Assembly: GCA_026874595.1 (NCBI GenBank)
Contig: CM049311.1
Span: 52,765,676-52,829,675 of the forward strand
Direction of reading: 5' to 3'
Origin: Sipunculus nudus
Taxonomy: Eukaryota > Annelida > Sipuncula > Golfingiida > Sipunculidae
DNA: 64,000 bases
This document shows positions 27,901 to 40,533 of this stretch, in pieces (positions within the stretch are counted from its first letter, which is position 1; the number at the start of each line of letters is the position of its first letter). The notes under the pieces are model-generated. The model saw only the letters and a program-made list of their open reading frames with translations. It was not told where the DNA came from and did not search any database. Both the position numbers and the translations under genes were made by a program.

Positions 27901-30900
27901 GTTCAAGAGCTGTCATACGGTCAAAAGTGGGTCGACCAGGACAAAAAGGGAACTTGATCTGTAAGAGGTCATTATGCACCCACACACCAAAAATTAGGCC
28001 AATACCTGCAAGCATTGCAAAAAAAGGCAGTACATGTGCACTTGTCTGGAAAATTTCTATTTTTTCATCAAAATTTCTAAGTTCAGGAGCCGTCATACAG
28101 TCAAAAGTAAGTCAACTGGAATGAAACGCAAACTCAATCTGTAACTGGTCATCATTTGTCCACACACCAAAAATCAGGCTAATATATGCAGGCATTGCGA
28201 AAAAAAAGTCTGTACATGTACATTTATCATGAAAATTACAATATTTCATAAAATTTTCTATTTTCAGGAGCCGTCATACAGTCAAAAGAAGGTAAACTGG
28301 GAGGAAACACAAACTCGATCTGTAACTGGTCATAATCTACCTACACTCCAAAAATCAGACTAATATCTCTAAGCATTGCAAAAAAAAAGTCTGTACATGT
28401 GCATTTATCATGAAAATTTCAATATTTCATGGTATTTTCTATGATCAGGAGCCTTCATCCAGTCAAAAGTAGGTCAATATCTGCATGCAATGTGAAAAAA
28501 GGCCCTACATGGACATTTGTCATGAAAATTTCTATTTTTCATGAAATTTTCTATGTTCAGGAGCCGTCATAAGATCAAAAGTAGGTCAACCAGGACGAAA
28601 TGCGAACTCTATCTGTAACTGGTCATTATCTGCCCATACACCAAAAATCAGGCCAATATCTGCAGGCATTGCGAAAAAAAGTCTGTACAACTGTTTGATT
28701 TCAGAATAATGGAAGGAAGGAAGGATGGAAGGACGGAATGACAGACATGGGTAAAGCTACATAATTACATTTCAAAATTACATTTTAGTTTTAGATTAAA
28801 CTGATTTTGTACTACTTTTATTAAATAATAGGTCAAATTTTGCTCCTTCTGCATTCACACTTCATTAACCTCTTATGACATTGAGATTATTTTATCTAAG
28901 CCATGTATCTGTTGCCAGGAATATGGATACCTGCCAAGCGAGGAAGGCACGGAGCAAATGTTGTTAATAGTGTTATCTCTCTCACAAAATAATTTTTTTT
29001 TCAGGTATTCCTGAGACAAGAAAAAGTCCTTCATATTCATGTTTAATATAGCATATTATCTGGTAAGTAGTTGCACATCTATATATATCTGGTTGCTTTT
29101 ACTGAACTGCCCAACCCTGAAAAGCGTTTATAATCCCAACCACAGACAGATGATATAACAAACGGTTGAATTGTGTAAATGACAAAAACCCTATCAAGTC
29201 CTGGGCATGGTATAAAGCAGGATTAACATGAAAGTTTAAGCAATGGGGAACACTGGGATAGGATTATACAGTTCCCAAATGTGAAGACCATCAAAAGATG
29301 TTTAACAGAACTAGTTTTGATAAAGATAACAGCCACCACACCTCAACTCATTCCTGATGCTATAACTAAAACCAGCACTAATGTGTAGAAGGGACAACCA
29401 GATAAAAGGTAAGGTTGATGATCTGATGCAAGTGTTACCTATAAGTCCTATATTTTGGCCATACCTTAAGTTTGATATTTCAGGTATATCATTGATATAT
29501 CAAGTATGTGACACCTGAGATATAAGACCGATAAATGGAGAACAAAATAGACACCTGGAGTATATGACTGACATCTTCTGAGTATATGACTGACATCTTC
29601 TGAGTATATGACTGACATCTTCTGAGTATATGACTGACATCTTCTGAGTATATGACTGACATCTACATCTTAAATATATAATTAACATCTTGGGGATACG
29701 ATCAATCTCAAGAATATGATTAACATTTCAATGTATGATTGACAATTTGAGTGTAGGACTGATATCTTGAGTGTAAACTGAACAACAAGTACACAATTTA
29801 TAACTTGAGTAAATGATAGGTATCTCAAGTATGTGAATGACATTTCGAGTATATTGTGGATACCTTTTGTGATATGATTGATACCCGAGTATATGACTGA
29901 CAACTGGATATACCTTTAACTGACACCTTTAGTATAAGAGTATATATTTGAGGTTGGTGGTTGTCACTAGTTCTGTTAAAATACAGATGATCTTCACATC
30001 TGGTACCAGAGGTTATAATACATGAAAATAATCAATGACAAAATATTAAAAAATCTTAGATATCATACTTCTTTGGCAGGGATATGGTGCACCTAAACAA
30101 CAAAAATAATAAACACTTCAGGTTTCTGAAGAGCTGGAAAATGTACACTGAACAGCACTCAGTTTCTACGTGAAATATAACATCTTGAAATTTCATGAGT
30201 GAAAAAAGTGAGAAACATTAAAAATATTCACCAATATTTGTTGAGCACTTTTAAATTTATATATACATAAATATTTGACAATACTTCTGGTTTATTGTGA
30301 TGATCAAATACATAACACATTCCCTGATCATGTTGGAAAACTTAGACTTTAGAATAAAGGACTACCAACATGACAACTCATAAGATTCATAATAAGTAAA
30401 CACTGGATTATTTTTCAATTTTAATTATCATTCTGCTATCTGTAAGGGTCTGAAAACAAATCTGGTACTCTTAGAATTTTTTCAGCAATGCATTTTGACA
30501 ATTCAGTATCATTATTTCCAAGGGTATTTCCAATGCCCTGTAGCAAAATAATAATCTGATATGAGAATAATAAGCACATTAATATTTCTGATGATGTGAT
30601 TTGAGTAAAATCTATTGTTGCAGAGGAGCACAGCTAGATGGTGTTACAGGAGATCATTATTACAGACGAGATCAACAAGAAGATGACCTACCTGCCCCTG
30701 TACCATGTGGCGCTGAGCAAAGGCTAACCGGTACTGTGACTGGTTATCCAGCTGGTACCGAGGAGAGAAGGTCACAATGTTGGTATCACGGTACAATCCT
30801 CGGCCCTGGCGCACCTCAATACCAATCTGATACACCCTGTAGAGAGGCAAAGCATTCTTATATATCTGATAATTATATATGTTTTGCAGAAAAAAAAAAC

Positions 30901-33900
30901 AGATATATCTCCCCCCATGGTTCCCCAACCCCAAATGTGAGGGAAAAAATATGACCTTTTTCAAATGTTACTGCTGATATAAATCTTTAGATCTGACCCT
31001 AATGATCAAGTTCATCAGTTTTGAAACTTGTCCAAGAACTTTGAGGAAATAACATGTACATGAAATTTATGGGGAAAATATTCAGAATTTTAAAAGTAAT
31101 GGGAGTCACAATGATCCTAGATTTTGTCAGATTTTACCTCAAAGGTCAAAGTCAAAGTTACTCATCAAAGAACATAGTGGAAACAAGTGGTTGTCAAATT
31201 TTAGGAAAAAATCTTTAGTACTTTGAATGATATGGGGTAATAATAATCCCAGAATTCTGCAGATTTGACCATGAAGATCAAGGTCATGCTCACAGGTCTT
31301 GAACTCATAAATTACAGAACATGGCAGAAATAAGTAGGGTGGCAAATTTCAGGAAAAAACTTAAAAGAACTTCAAAAGATATGGGGTCACAATGATCCTA
31401 GAATTCTGCAGATTTGACCTTGAACACCACACTCTGCTTCTAACTGCCTCATTCTTTTTTTTTTTGGGGGGGGGGGGTGGGGTGAGGGGGGCTAGGATTG
31501 GAGCTTTCATTCTTTTAGCTTTTCTCACATGCAGCATACACCCCAGTAGACTAAATAACCAGTCTGAGTTCACTTACCAGTCAGGCCTTGTGTCATTAGG
31601 GGCCACCTGGATGTGTCGAACACCGATTCCGCTCTCCAGGGGAAACCTCTGACACCACTTAGCCAATGTGCGTGGTCCATGGACAGACTTGCCCAGTCTC
31701 ATGCAGCACCTGTTAATGAACACTTCTTGTCACATCATATACAATACCAACCATACAATAATAATACATACTGCAGAATGCTGGGGGTTTTTCATCAAAT
31801 CGCCTGGTGCCTTCCAAGATGATTAAAAGAAACCAAAAAATCCAAAATTCACTGATTCTTTTCAAAGTCTAAAACTACAGATTATGATTTCCAGGTGGCT
31901 GGAATCACAAGCCAGAGTAAATAAAATTAACATTTGCCACTGACAATGTTTGACTTTATGTTACAACTAGATGTGTCTGAACGACACAAATGCACCCGCC
32001 TGGAGCAAATTAGAAATATTTGATAAATTTTTGTAAAATTTTTTAAGTTCAGGAGCTATCATATTGTCAAAAGTAGGTCAACCAGGACAAAATGCAAACT
32101 TGATCTGTAACGGGTCATTGTCAAGCAACACACAAAAAATCAGGCCAGTATCTGCAGGCATTGTGAAAAAAGTCCGTACATGTGTATCTGTCATGAAAAT
32201 TTCAATTTTTATGAAATTTTCTCTGTTTAGGAGACATAAAACGGCCAAAATTTGGTCAACCAGGACGAAACACGAACTCAATCTGTAACTGGTCATTATC
32301 TGCCCACACACCAAAAAAATCAGGCCAATATCTGCAGGCATTGTGAAAAAAGTCCGTACAACTGTTTCATTTCGGAATGACAGAATGACGGACAAGGGTT
32401 AAACTATATGCCCTTGCCACTCAGTGGAGGGGGCATAAAAAAGGTTAGATTATTCGATTTAGGCACTTCCAAATGAAGTCAAAGCCATACATTATTATGC
32501 TCTGACCACAATTCATCAAGATGTGATACAATTCATAGACAATTATCTTGTCATTCATTTTTGATGGCAAAATGAGCAAATAAAAAGGGAGTCCCTATCC
32601 AAGATGCATCAGCTGATGTGGCAATAATGATTCTGCAATAATTAATGCAAACACCCACAGAAATCAATTTTTGAACGAGCCTCATCATCTGTACCACAAG
32701 AAAATTGTGGCCTTAATCTGAGGTGCCTCTTTATCATGTCAAATTAACTGTACCTGTAATAAATCTGTGACCTTTATTTGAGGTGCCTCCTTATCATGTC
32801 ACATAAACTGTCCCCTTAATAAAGCTGTGCCCTACATCTGAGGTGCCTCTTTATCATGTCACATTAACTGTACCAATAATAAAGCTGTGACCTACATCTG
32901 AGGTGCCTCTTTTTCTTAAGCTGTACCCGTAATAAAGCTGAGACCTACATCTGAGGTGCCTCCTTATTATGTAAAGGTAAAGGTATGGGTTTATAGTCTG
33001 ATATCACTGACGATGTCAGTCTCATAGGTCTTCACATTTTGCCATCCTGGTCTTTGACTGTGCTTAGGAGTCTTACTGCAGACAGTGGTCAGAACAGGAC
33101 GTGAACCCACAACCTTGCGGTCACAAGTCCAGTGCCTTATCCATTATGCCATCACACACCACATCTGTACATGTAATAAAGCTGTGACCTACATCTGAGG
33201 TGCCTCTTTGTCAGAAAAGCTGAAGAGAAGCGGAGCCACACTGCGAGCAATCTCGTGTTCCTCCCCTTGTCCTGCTGTCTCCATCTTAGCATTGTCCTGC
33301 CTGAACACCAGAGGGAGCCCTGATCGATTCACCAGCCAAAATGGTGCAGATATAAACAGCTAGAAATAAAACAAAGCAATCTATTAATGTGGATTAAATT
33401 ATATATTAATAATTGTCAATTTAAAAGAATTTTAACACTCAAAATGGACATGTATAAAAGCTCTAATATTTAAAACATAATGACTGAAACAGAGCTGGCA
33501 AAGACATTTTTTTTCACAAAAGCTTAATTTATATTTTACATAATTTGATATTATAATAACCTCATGCAATACAGTCACTGGAACCTTTACACAACAAGAT
33601 ACAATCAATGCGTATAAATGAATCTCTGTTTTGATATAAGGACAATGTATTGAACCACGTGTTAATGGAGCCTAATGCTCAGTGTAGTTACCTTGAGGGA
33701 GCCTCCTTTGGTACAGCTTATTCGTACTCCGAGTTCCAGACAGCGCCCAAGGTAATCATACAAACGCAACTTGACTTTATAATCAGTGGTGCCGCTTGGA
33801 ATGACTAGTTCCCGACATTCTTTGAAATTCTCAATCATAATGCCCAGTGTGAGGTCCTGGGTTATATCAGCCTGTGTAAAAAGTATAAATTGATCAGAGA

Positions 33901-36900
33901 TTCTAGGAAAAAATGTTAAATTTTGGGGAGGAGGGAATAGATTTTGGAGATGTTGTAGGGAAATATAAGCAAGACAGAAAGGAAAAAAAGGCCAAATTTG
34001 GCTGGATACAGATACGTACCTACGTTTAAACTTTACTGATTCATCCAAAAATTATAATTTTTCTTCTTTCACCCAAGGCCCCTTCTTTCACAAAGTTTTA
34101 TCAAATTTAAATTGGGAACTGTAAGTGATATGACTCAGATAAACATACATTCACACACACAACAAAGCTAATCACAAAACCCCCTGCCACTTTTGTAATA
34201 ACAGTCTCCTCCCCTTACAGAAATTTTTTTTACTTGATGACAACCAAGGAATATTCCAAAATCTGGAAAAAGCTTGTAAAAACAAGATTATTTCTATTGA
34301 GAGCTTGGATACAACCTGGCTTCATGACAAATACTTACTGAGATGACGGCCGCTGTTTTTCCAGGTTTCAGTGACCCACTGATGTCAGTCTGTTTGAAGT
34401 AGTACTGTATATCAAGAGGAAGCAAGTTTATGACTTGTAACAATGGCTGTACTGTGATCACATGACCAGGCTGGGGGAATGCTGAAGGGGTTGTCACTGG
34501 GTACTGTAAACGAGTAACAGAGACACAAAATTTGTAGCTCTCTGTTTCACCTCCTATTGTGTCACATGACCGAATGTAGCCACTCCATTGGCTGGGCTCA
34601 GTCACATGGTTCCAATGTATAGGTTTATTGCAGAAGGTGAGAGACCATCCACTTGGTCGGATATAAAGCTTTGACGACACACAGTGTAGCGGTACCGGTG
34701 CCTGGCTGTGAGCCTCCAGTTTCATCGTCCGATTCTTGACTTTAAATAAACCAAAAGTAAAATAATCTAAATTAGTCTAAAACTGCATGATATATGTTGC
34801 AAATACAATTTACAAAACATTACACATGTACCTCAGACAAAATATCAGACAGAACCAAAAGTCTGCTTTAAGATATATTGGTACCATACATTCTCGGTAT
34901 GCTGTGCAGGATTAGGTTTAAGCTAACATTCACTGACCCCCAACAGAACCAGGACTAGAGTCTCTGAGAGAAAACTGTCCCTGACCCAGACTTTGCTTGT
35001 ACCAGAGGTTTGTTAATCTTAAGCCGTAGTTCTGGACAGGAAAAATACCTAAAAGGCAGACACAGACATATCATTTCTGAAATACTGTCTAATACAAAAA
35101 ATAAACAGACTGTGTTGTCTGTAACTAATGACTATACCCTCATATACATTTACTGAATACTATCACTCTTGCTGTTTATACTGACATAACATAAAGGATT
35201 TGCAATAACCAATTTCCTACAAAGAAAATATACAACTACAGATCAGGATAGAGAGACTGATATTGCCATGCACTAAGCAAGGTCATATAAAAAAAAAGTT
35301 TCATGTTGCTTCTTCTTACCATCAGTATTAGAGCCTGGACCCTCTAGCTTCACCTCGATGGTGTCATTCAGTTTGTTATGCAGCATCAGAGCAGAGCGTA
35401 CCGATATCAGTTTGCGGGCACTACCTTGAAGCTTAACATCAAAGACAACACGACTTGGTGGCAAGTCCTGGAACTATTCAAAATGCATAAAATCAGGAAA
35501 AATTATCTTCAAACTGGCTTGCAAGAACCTTTTGATAGGGGGACATGGTCAATGATATGTCACAATTAAATGTTAATTAACTCAGTGACCAGCATATATG
35601 TACCATGATATATCTGTATAATAAAACATCATTTCCAGATTAAGAGACTATACACAGCCATATTTTAATGCAATGCACACACAAGGGCATTTTTATTTTT
35701 AAGTAAGGGTGTTTTCCAAGATCAGCTGACATTAAATAGGCATTGGGTACACAGCTTACACAGAGGCTTACTTGACAGTTTTCATTATACATTTTGCTCT
35801 TTCGACTATAATCTCTAAAACTGTGTTTGGTACGAGCAAAATATGGACTATCAATGTGAAGGGATTAATTTGTTATTAATTCTCACATTTTGAGTGTGTT
35901 TTGCATGCATTAAGATAAAACCTTGGTCAGAATGAAGTCAGACTTACAAAGAGTCTGCTGGCTTCTTTGGGGTCTGACTCAGTATCTCTGAAGTACACAC
36001 CCACACGGTCCACCGTCACTGGCTCTACCCGCTTCCAGCCCTGTACCTTCACAACCAGCTGATGTACCTTTAGCTCACGAGTGCTCTGGAAGTCAAAGTA
36101 CAGTCAGTCCCATTTTATGTCATATTCATATCTACACTTAGACCCATTTAATATTATATTCTAATATACAGGTAGTCCCATTTAATATCATATTCATATG
36201 TACAGTGTTACAGAACCTAATATCAACAGACCATGTAGTCGTAACAAAAATTTGTAATGGAGATAAAAACAAGGGACCTATGGGTCACTGCGCTCAGCTG
36301 TTATATATGATAAAAATTTTGATTTAGAAATGAGGCAAATGCTGGTTTAGTGTGGTAATAAATATAAGCTGTATTATGAGTTGTTGTTGTTTAGCTTATG
36401 TATGATTTTGATAGTACCTTTGGAGACTGGGAAGAGGATTGATTTCATCTATTTTATTAACAAATGGAGTACTATTGTCACACAGATTTTGACTTGGCCA
36501 TAAAACTTATAAGCAGAACATATAATAAAAGAGCTTAACTATTTATTAAAAAAAATTACAAATATTGTCCGAAATATAATTTTCATTAAAAATAATAATA
36601 ATATCTTTTGATTTTTTTAAATGAAATATAACTGAAATGATTATTAAAATAATATTAAAGAATATATTCATGAATGCATTCATGAATAAATTTTGAAAGT
36701 ATTTGCACTGGTATTCATATACTTTCATTTTTACCTGAATTCCCATTCTTTATGCAAGAAATTTTATAATGGAGTACATATTCATATTCGTATTTAAATA
36801 CAATTGCAAAGTATTCGCATCATGTCTGGTATTTATTCAGTTTTCACCAAACAATGATGTTGAGAATCCAGAATATACAACATTCACACGTTTAAATAAT

Positions 36901-39900
36901 GATCATAAGTACCTCATTTTATGGCTTTTATTAATATTTAAAAAAAAATAAATGTAATATATTCATTTTGGACTAATTTCACATCAATGTACGCACTAGA
37001 CACAGTAGGAATCTAGATTAATATTATCAACTGCATCTTTGTCTATCATTAATTTCCTTCATATGATCCCTAATGATTAGTAATGAATAATATGATTAAC
37101 TTTTTTATCATTAAAATTGAACTGAAAAATACCATAGGTGACTGCATGGTGTTATTTGGAATACGTGACATTCTATCCATTAATAAAAGATTCTTATATC
37201 ATCAGTAACTGCAAGTTAATTTCCTGTTATTATAAACTAACAAATTCCTTTTCTATTTTTCTTTAATTTGTTATTAAAAACCAATAAAAATTTATTAATT
37301 TATTGTTATGTTGTTGGTTAAAACTACTAGATGAGTTGGGTTGGACACCTGGATCAACTGTGGCTGGCCATAAGCTGCCTGGCTGCCCCAGTGTATGCCT
37401 CGCCTGAAGCGTGCATAATTTGCTGAAAGTTCAACAAGGTCAAAATACAAGTGACTCAAAGAGGGGCTGGAAAGAGCCAAGGTCTGACATGGTCTCAGAA
37501 AAACATTAATAAAAGCTACAATTTTTAGCCAATTTCTTTCAGCTTTCTAAACTAAAAGCTGAAATCCTTATGTGTGCATTATATGAAAATTATATCAACA
37601 GTGCTCACAGGAAACAAATGTGCCATGGTCAAAGTTGGGCAAAATTTAAGGTACTAATTTTATATTTATACTAATAACTTATAAAGTTTGAAAAATTCAG
37701 AACTAATTTTTGGGTATTCAATGAATCTTGATTAAATAATGTTACATTCCTGACAAAAAAACTCTAGCTTCAGCAATCCCCTTGTTAAGGGAGTAAATAT
37801 ATTTCTTGTTTTTTTACAAAGTGCATTATGTTTTGGCCCATAACTTAAAACAATTACGCAATACCGACATCATTTCTGGCATGTGCATAAAGAATGTATA
37901 GAAAAATATGTATATTATATATGATTAAAGTCAGATCAGTGGTTTTGATATTAGGCAGTCTTGAAGTGTATCAATGGGTATTTAATGGAAAAAATGAAGT
38001 TTTTCATTAATATCTTGAAGGTATTATTCCTAGTGACCAAATTCTTGGCATGGTAGAGGATTTTGGAGACACCTAATCGTATGCTAAATTTTAGGAACTG
38101 AGAGCTGAAGCTGGGGAGCAGAGCTCTTGAAAACTGCATAACACTAGCTTGATGTAAACAAAATGTTAGATGGTGCTTGAAAACTTGAATAAAATCTACA
38201 GTTTTTGATCAACTGGTTTCAAATTTTTGGTGTTAACAGACAAAATGCTAACAAAAACATGCTGTGAAAATTAAATCCACAGTACTTACAGGAAAAAAAA
38301 CGTGCCATGGTCAAAGTTGAGCAAAATTTAAGGTACCAATTTTTTATTTTGTTAATATTTTAAAAAATTTAAAAGATTTTTTTATCTAATTTTGGGTATA
38401 CAATTTAATTTTGATAAATTAAAGTTATATTACTGGAAAAAAAGTCCATAGCTTTATCATGTTTTGTGTTAAGTGATCAAATATCTTTCCTGATTTTTTA
38501 CAAAATGCATTATGTTTGGGCCCATAACTTTTTTAAATTATATAATACAGACATAATTTCTGGCATGTACATAGGAACTATATAGAGGAATATTTAAGGT
38601 AAATATGAGGAAAAACAGATTAGTGGTTTTGATATTAGGCAGTCCTGAAGTGTGAAAATAGGTGTTTAATAAAAAATTGAGGTTTTTCCTTAATTTCTCA
38701 AAGGAAAGAAGTCGCAAAGACCCAGTTTTCGGCTTTATAGGAGATCTTGGGGACATGAAACATTATGCCGAATTTTGGATTCCTAGGTCTTACGGTTTCA
38801 AAACGTGCCACATCTACGGACAGACGGACGACGGACAATGGACCACGACTAAGCTCAGATGACTTATAGTCAGCTGAGCTAAAAATCAGATTCTGTAACA
38901 CTAGGCAGCGTTAAATGTCTAGGGGAATGAATAAAGAAGTCAGTGGTTTTTTGTTAACAAATAATCATAATTTATTCTTAAAACAATCCTAACATTACAA
39001 TACACCAAATAAATACGACCACACAGTATAACAACAGTACAACAGCAAATCAATACAAGTATATAAATAAAATGTACAGTACCTGGATACCACCACTGTC
39101 ACAGTGACAACAAGTCCTTTGTAACGTACAACCCAGATGAACAGTTCACATAAATCTTTTCAGAGAATAACAGTCCAGTTCATTCACAAAATCAATCCGT
39201 TGTAATCCAAAAGTGAAGTTCTGATAGTGATCCCAAAGGAAAAACGGAAGACTAATTAAAATCTGTTACAAATTTGAAGAAAAGCTATAACTGCCGCAAT
39301 TATAGGAAAAGGTCCACAAATTGACTTACACTCTTCTGTGTCCGCTGGAATATTTCTCTCCTCTCTCTTGGCTCTAAAACACATCTTCTTATTTATAACT
39401 TTTCACCTCAAGCCCAGAACTTTCCATTTCTCCAACAATCCAAAGAACCCAATGGTACACATGTTACAGGAACCATCTAGTACAACATGGCTGTGTTTCT
39501 ACATATCAGGGTTCGTACGTGGGCCAGCCTGGCTCGGCCAGGCGAGAAGCCCAAGACTGGCATGACCACTGTGTTTACACTTGGGCCGCACACTGCCAGC
39601 TAGAACAAGGAACGCTGTAGCATAGCAACACCCAGGGCTTGAGCCAAACACGAATCAGAATGTCAACAGCGCGCAATAAAAGAGACATGTCAACAGCTCA
39701 TAATAAAACATACATCTGTAACAACAGTTAGACCCATTTAATATTATATTTTAATATACAGGTAGTCCAATTTAATAGCATATTCATATCTATAGTTAGA
39801 CCCATTTTATTTTATATTTCCACAGTCAGTCTGATTTAATATCATATATTCAAATCTACTGTACGTCCCATTTTATATATGTGCATCTTTACAGTCAGTC

Positions 39901-40478
39901 CTACTAAATTTCATAAATTCAATATATGATTTGTCAAATTTTATACCTTATAATAAAACGGTCATTGCTACTATAGGTCATGTAATGATATGCTATATAC
40001 AGTCATTCCAATTTAATACCAGTTGATAAAGCATATGGTGAGTGCCCAATTAATATCACATAACTATTAATAAAGACAGAATTAATATCATTTAATCAAA
40101 GTTATTCCTTAGATTACTGTATCTCATACAGATTCAAAGTTAAATGTATATGCACTGGATCAACATACAGGTTGTAACATCACACAACTTATCAAGATAT
40201 ATTATTATGTGTATAGTTTTCCTGTTAATTCAGCAATTTCAACATGAAGTGAGTTTTCACATAGACTGGTCAGTCTCATACTAACCTTGTGTCTCATCTT
40301 GTTTTGTTCTTCATACATGAACGGGACCTGCTGTCCAGGCTCCACTTGTTTCCACTTGCTGAATTCTTTCTGTGTGGCCATGCTCGACTGTGACAATGAA
40401 CTCAGGCCAGCAGAAGGCACGGTTGACATGGGACTGATCCTGATAACAGCAACAAATGGATTTATGATTTCTGTTGGA

Positions 40479-40533
<55 letters not shown>

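Larger units (their letters stand above)
36206..39723 (+). mobile_element. solo LTR-like unit split by family A element A3
   Basis: Begins TGTTACAGAACC (36206) and ends TCTGTAACA (39723), inverted TG...CA ends; flanked by ACAG on both sides (36202-36205 and 39724-39727), and the flanks rejoin one unit of the local minisatellite. Without A3 the unit is about 0.9 kb. It has AATAAA-type signals and a GC-richer stretch at 39510-39680. No coding interior, so a solo LTR is the simplest reading. Confidence 0.6.

Noticed and set aside
34945-35045. Possible extra VPS13D exon (frame with LRLKINKPLVQAK)
   Set aside because: Exon 15 to exon 16 splices directly with correct phase and the length expected from other VPS13D proteins; the open stretch needs an awkward donor or meets a stop.
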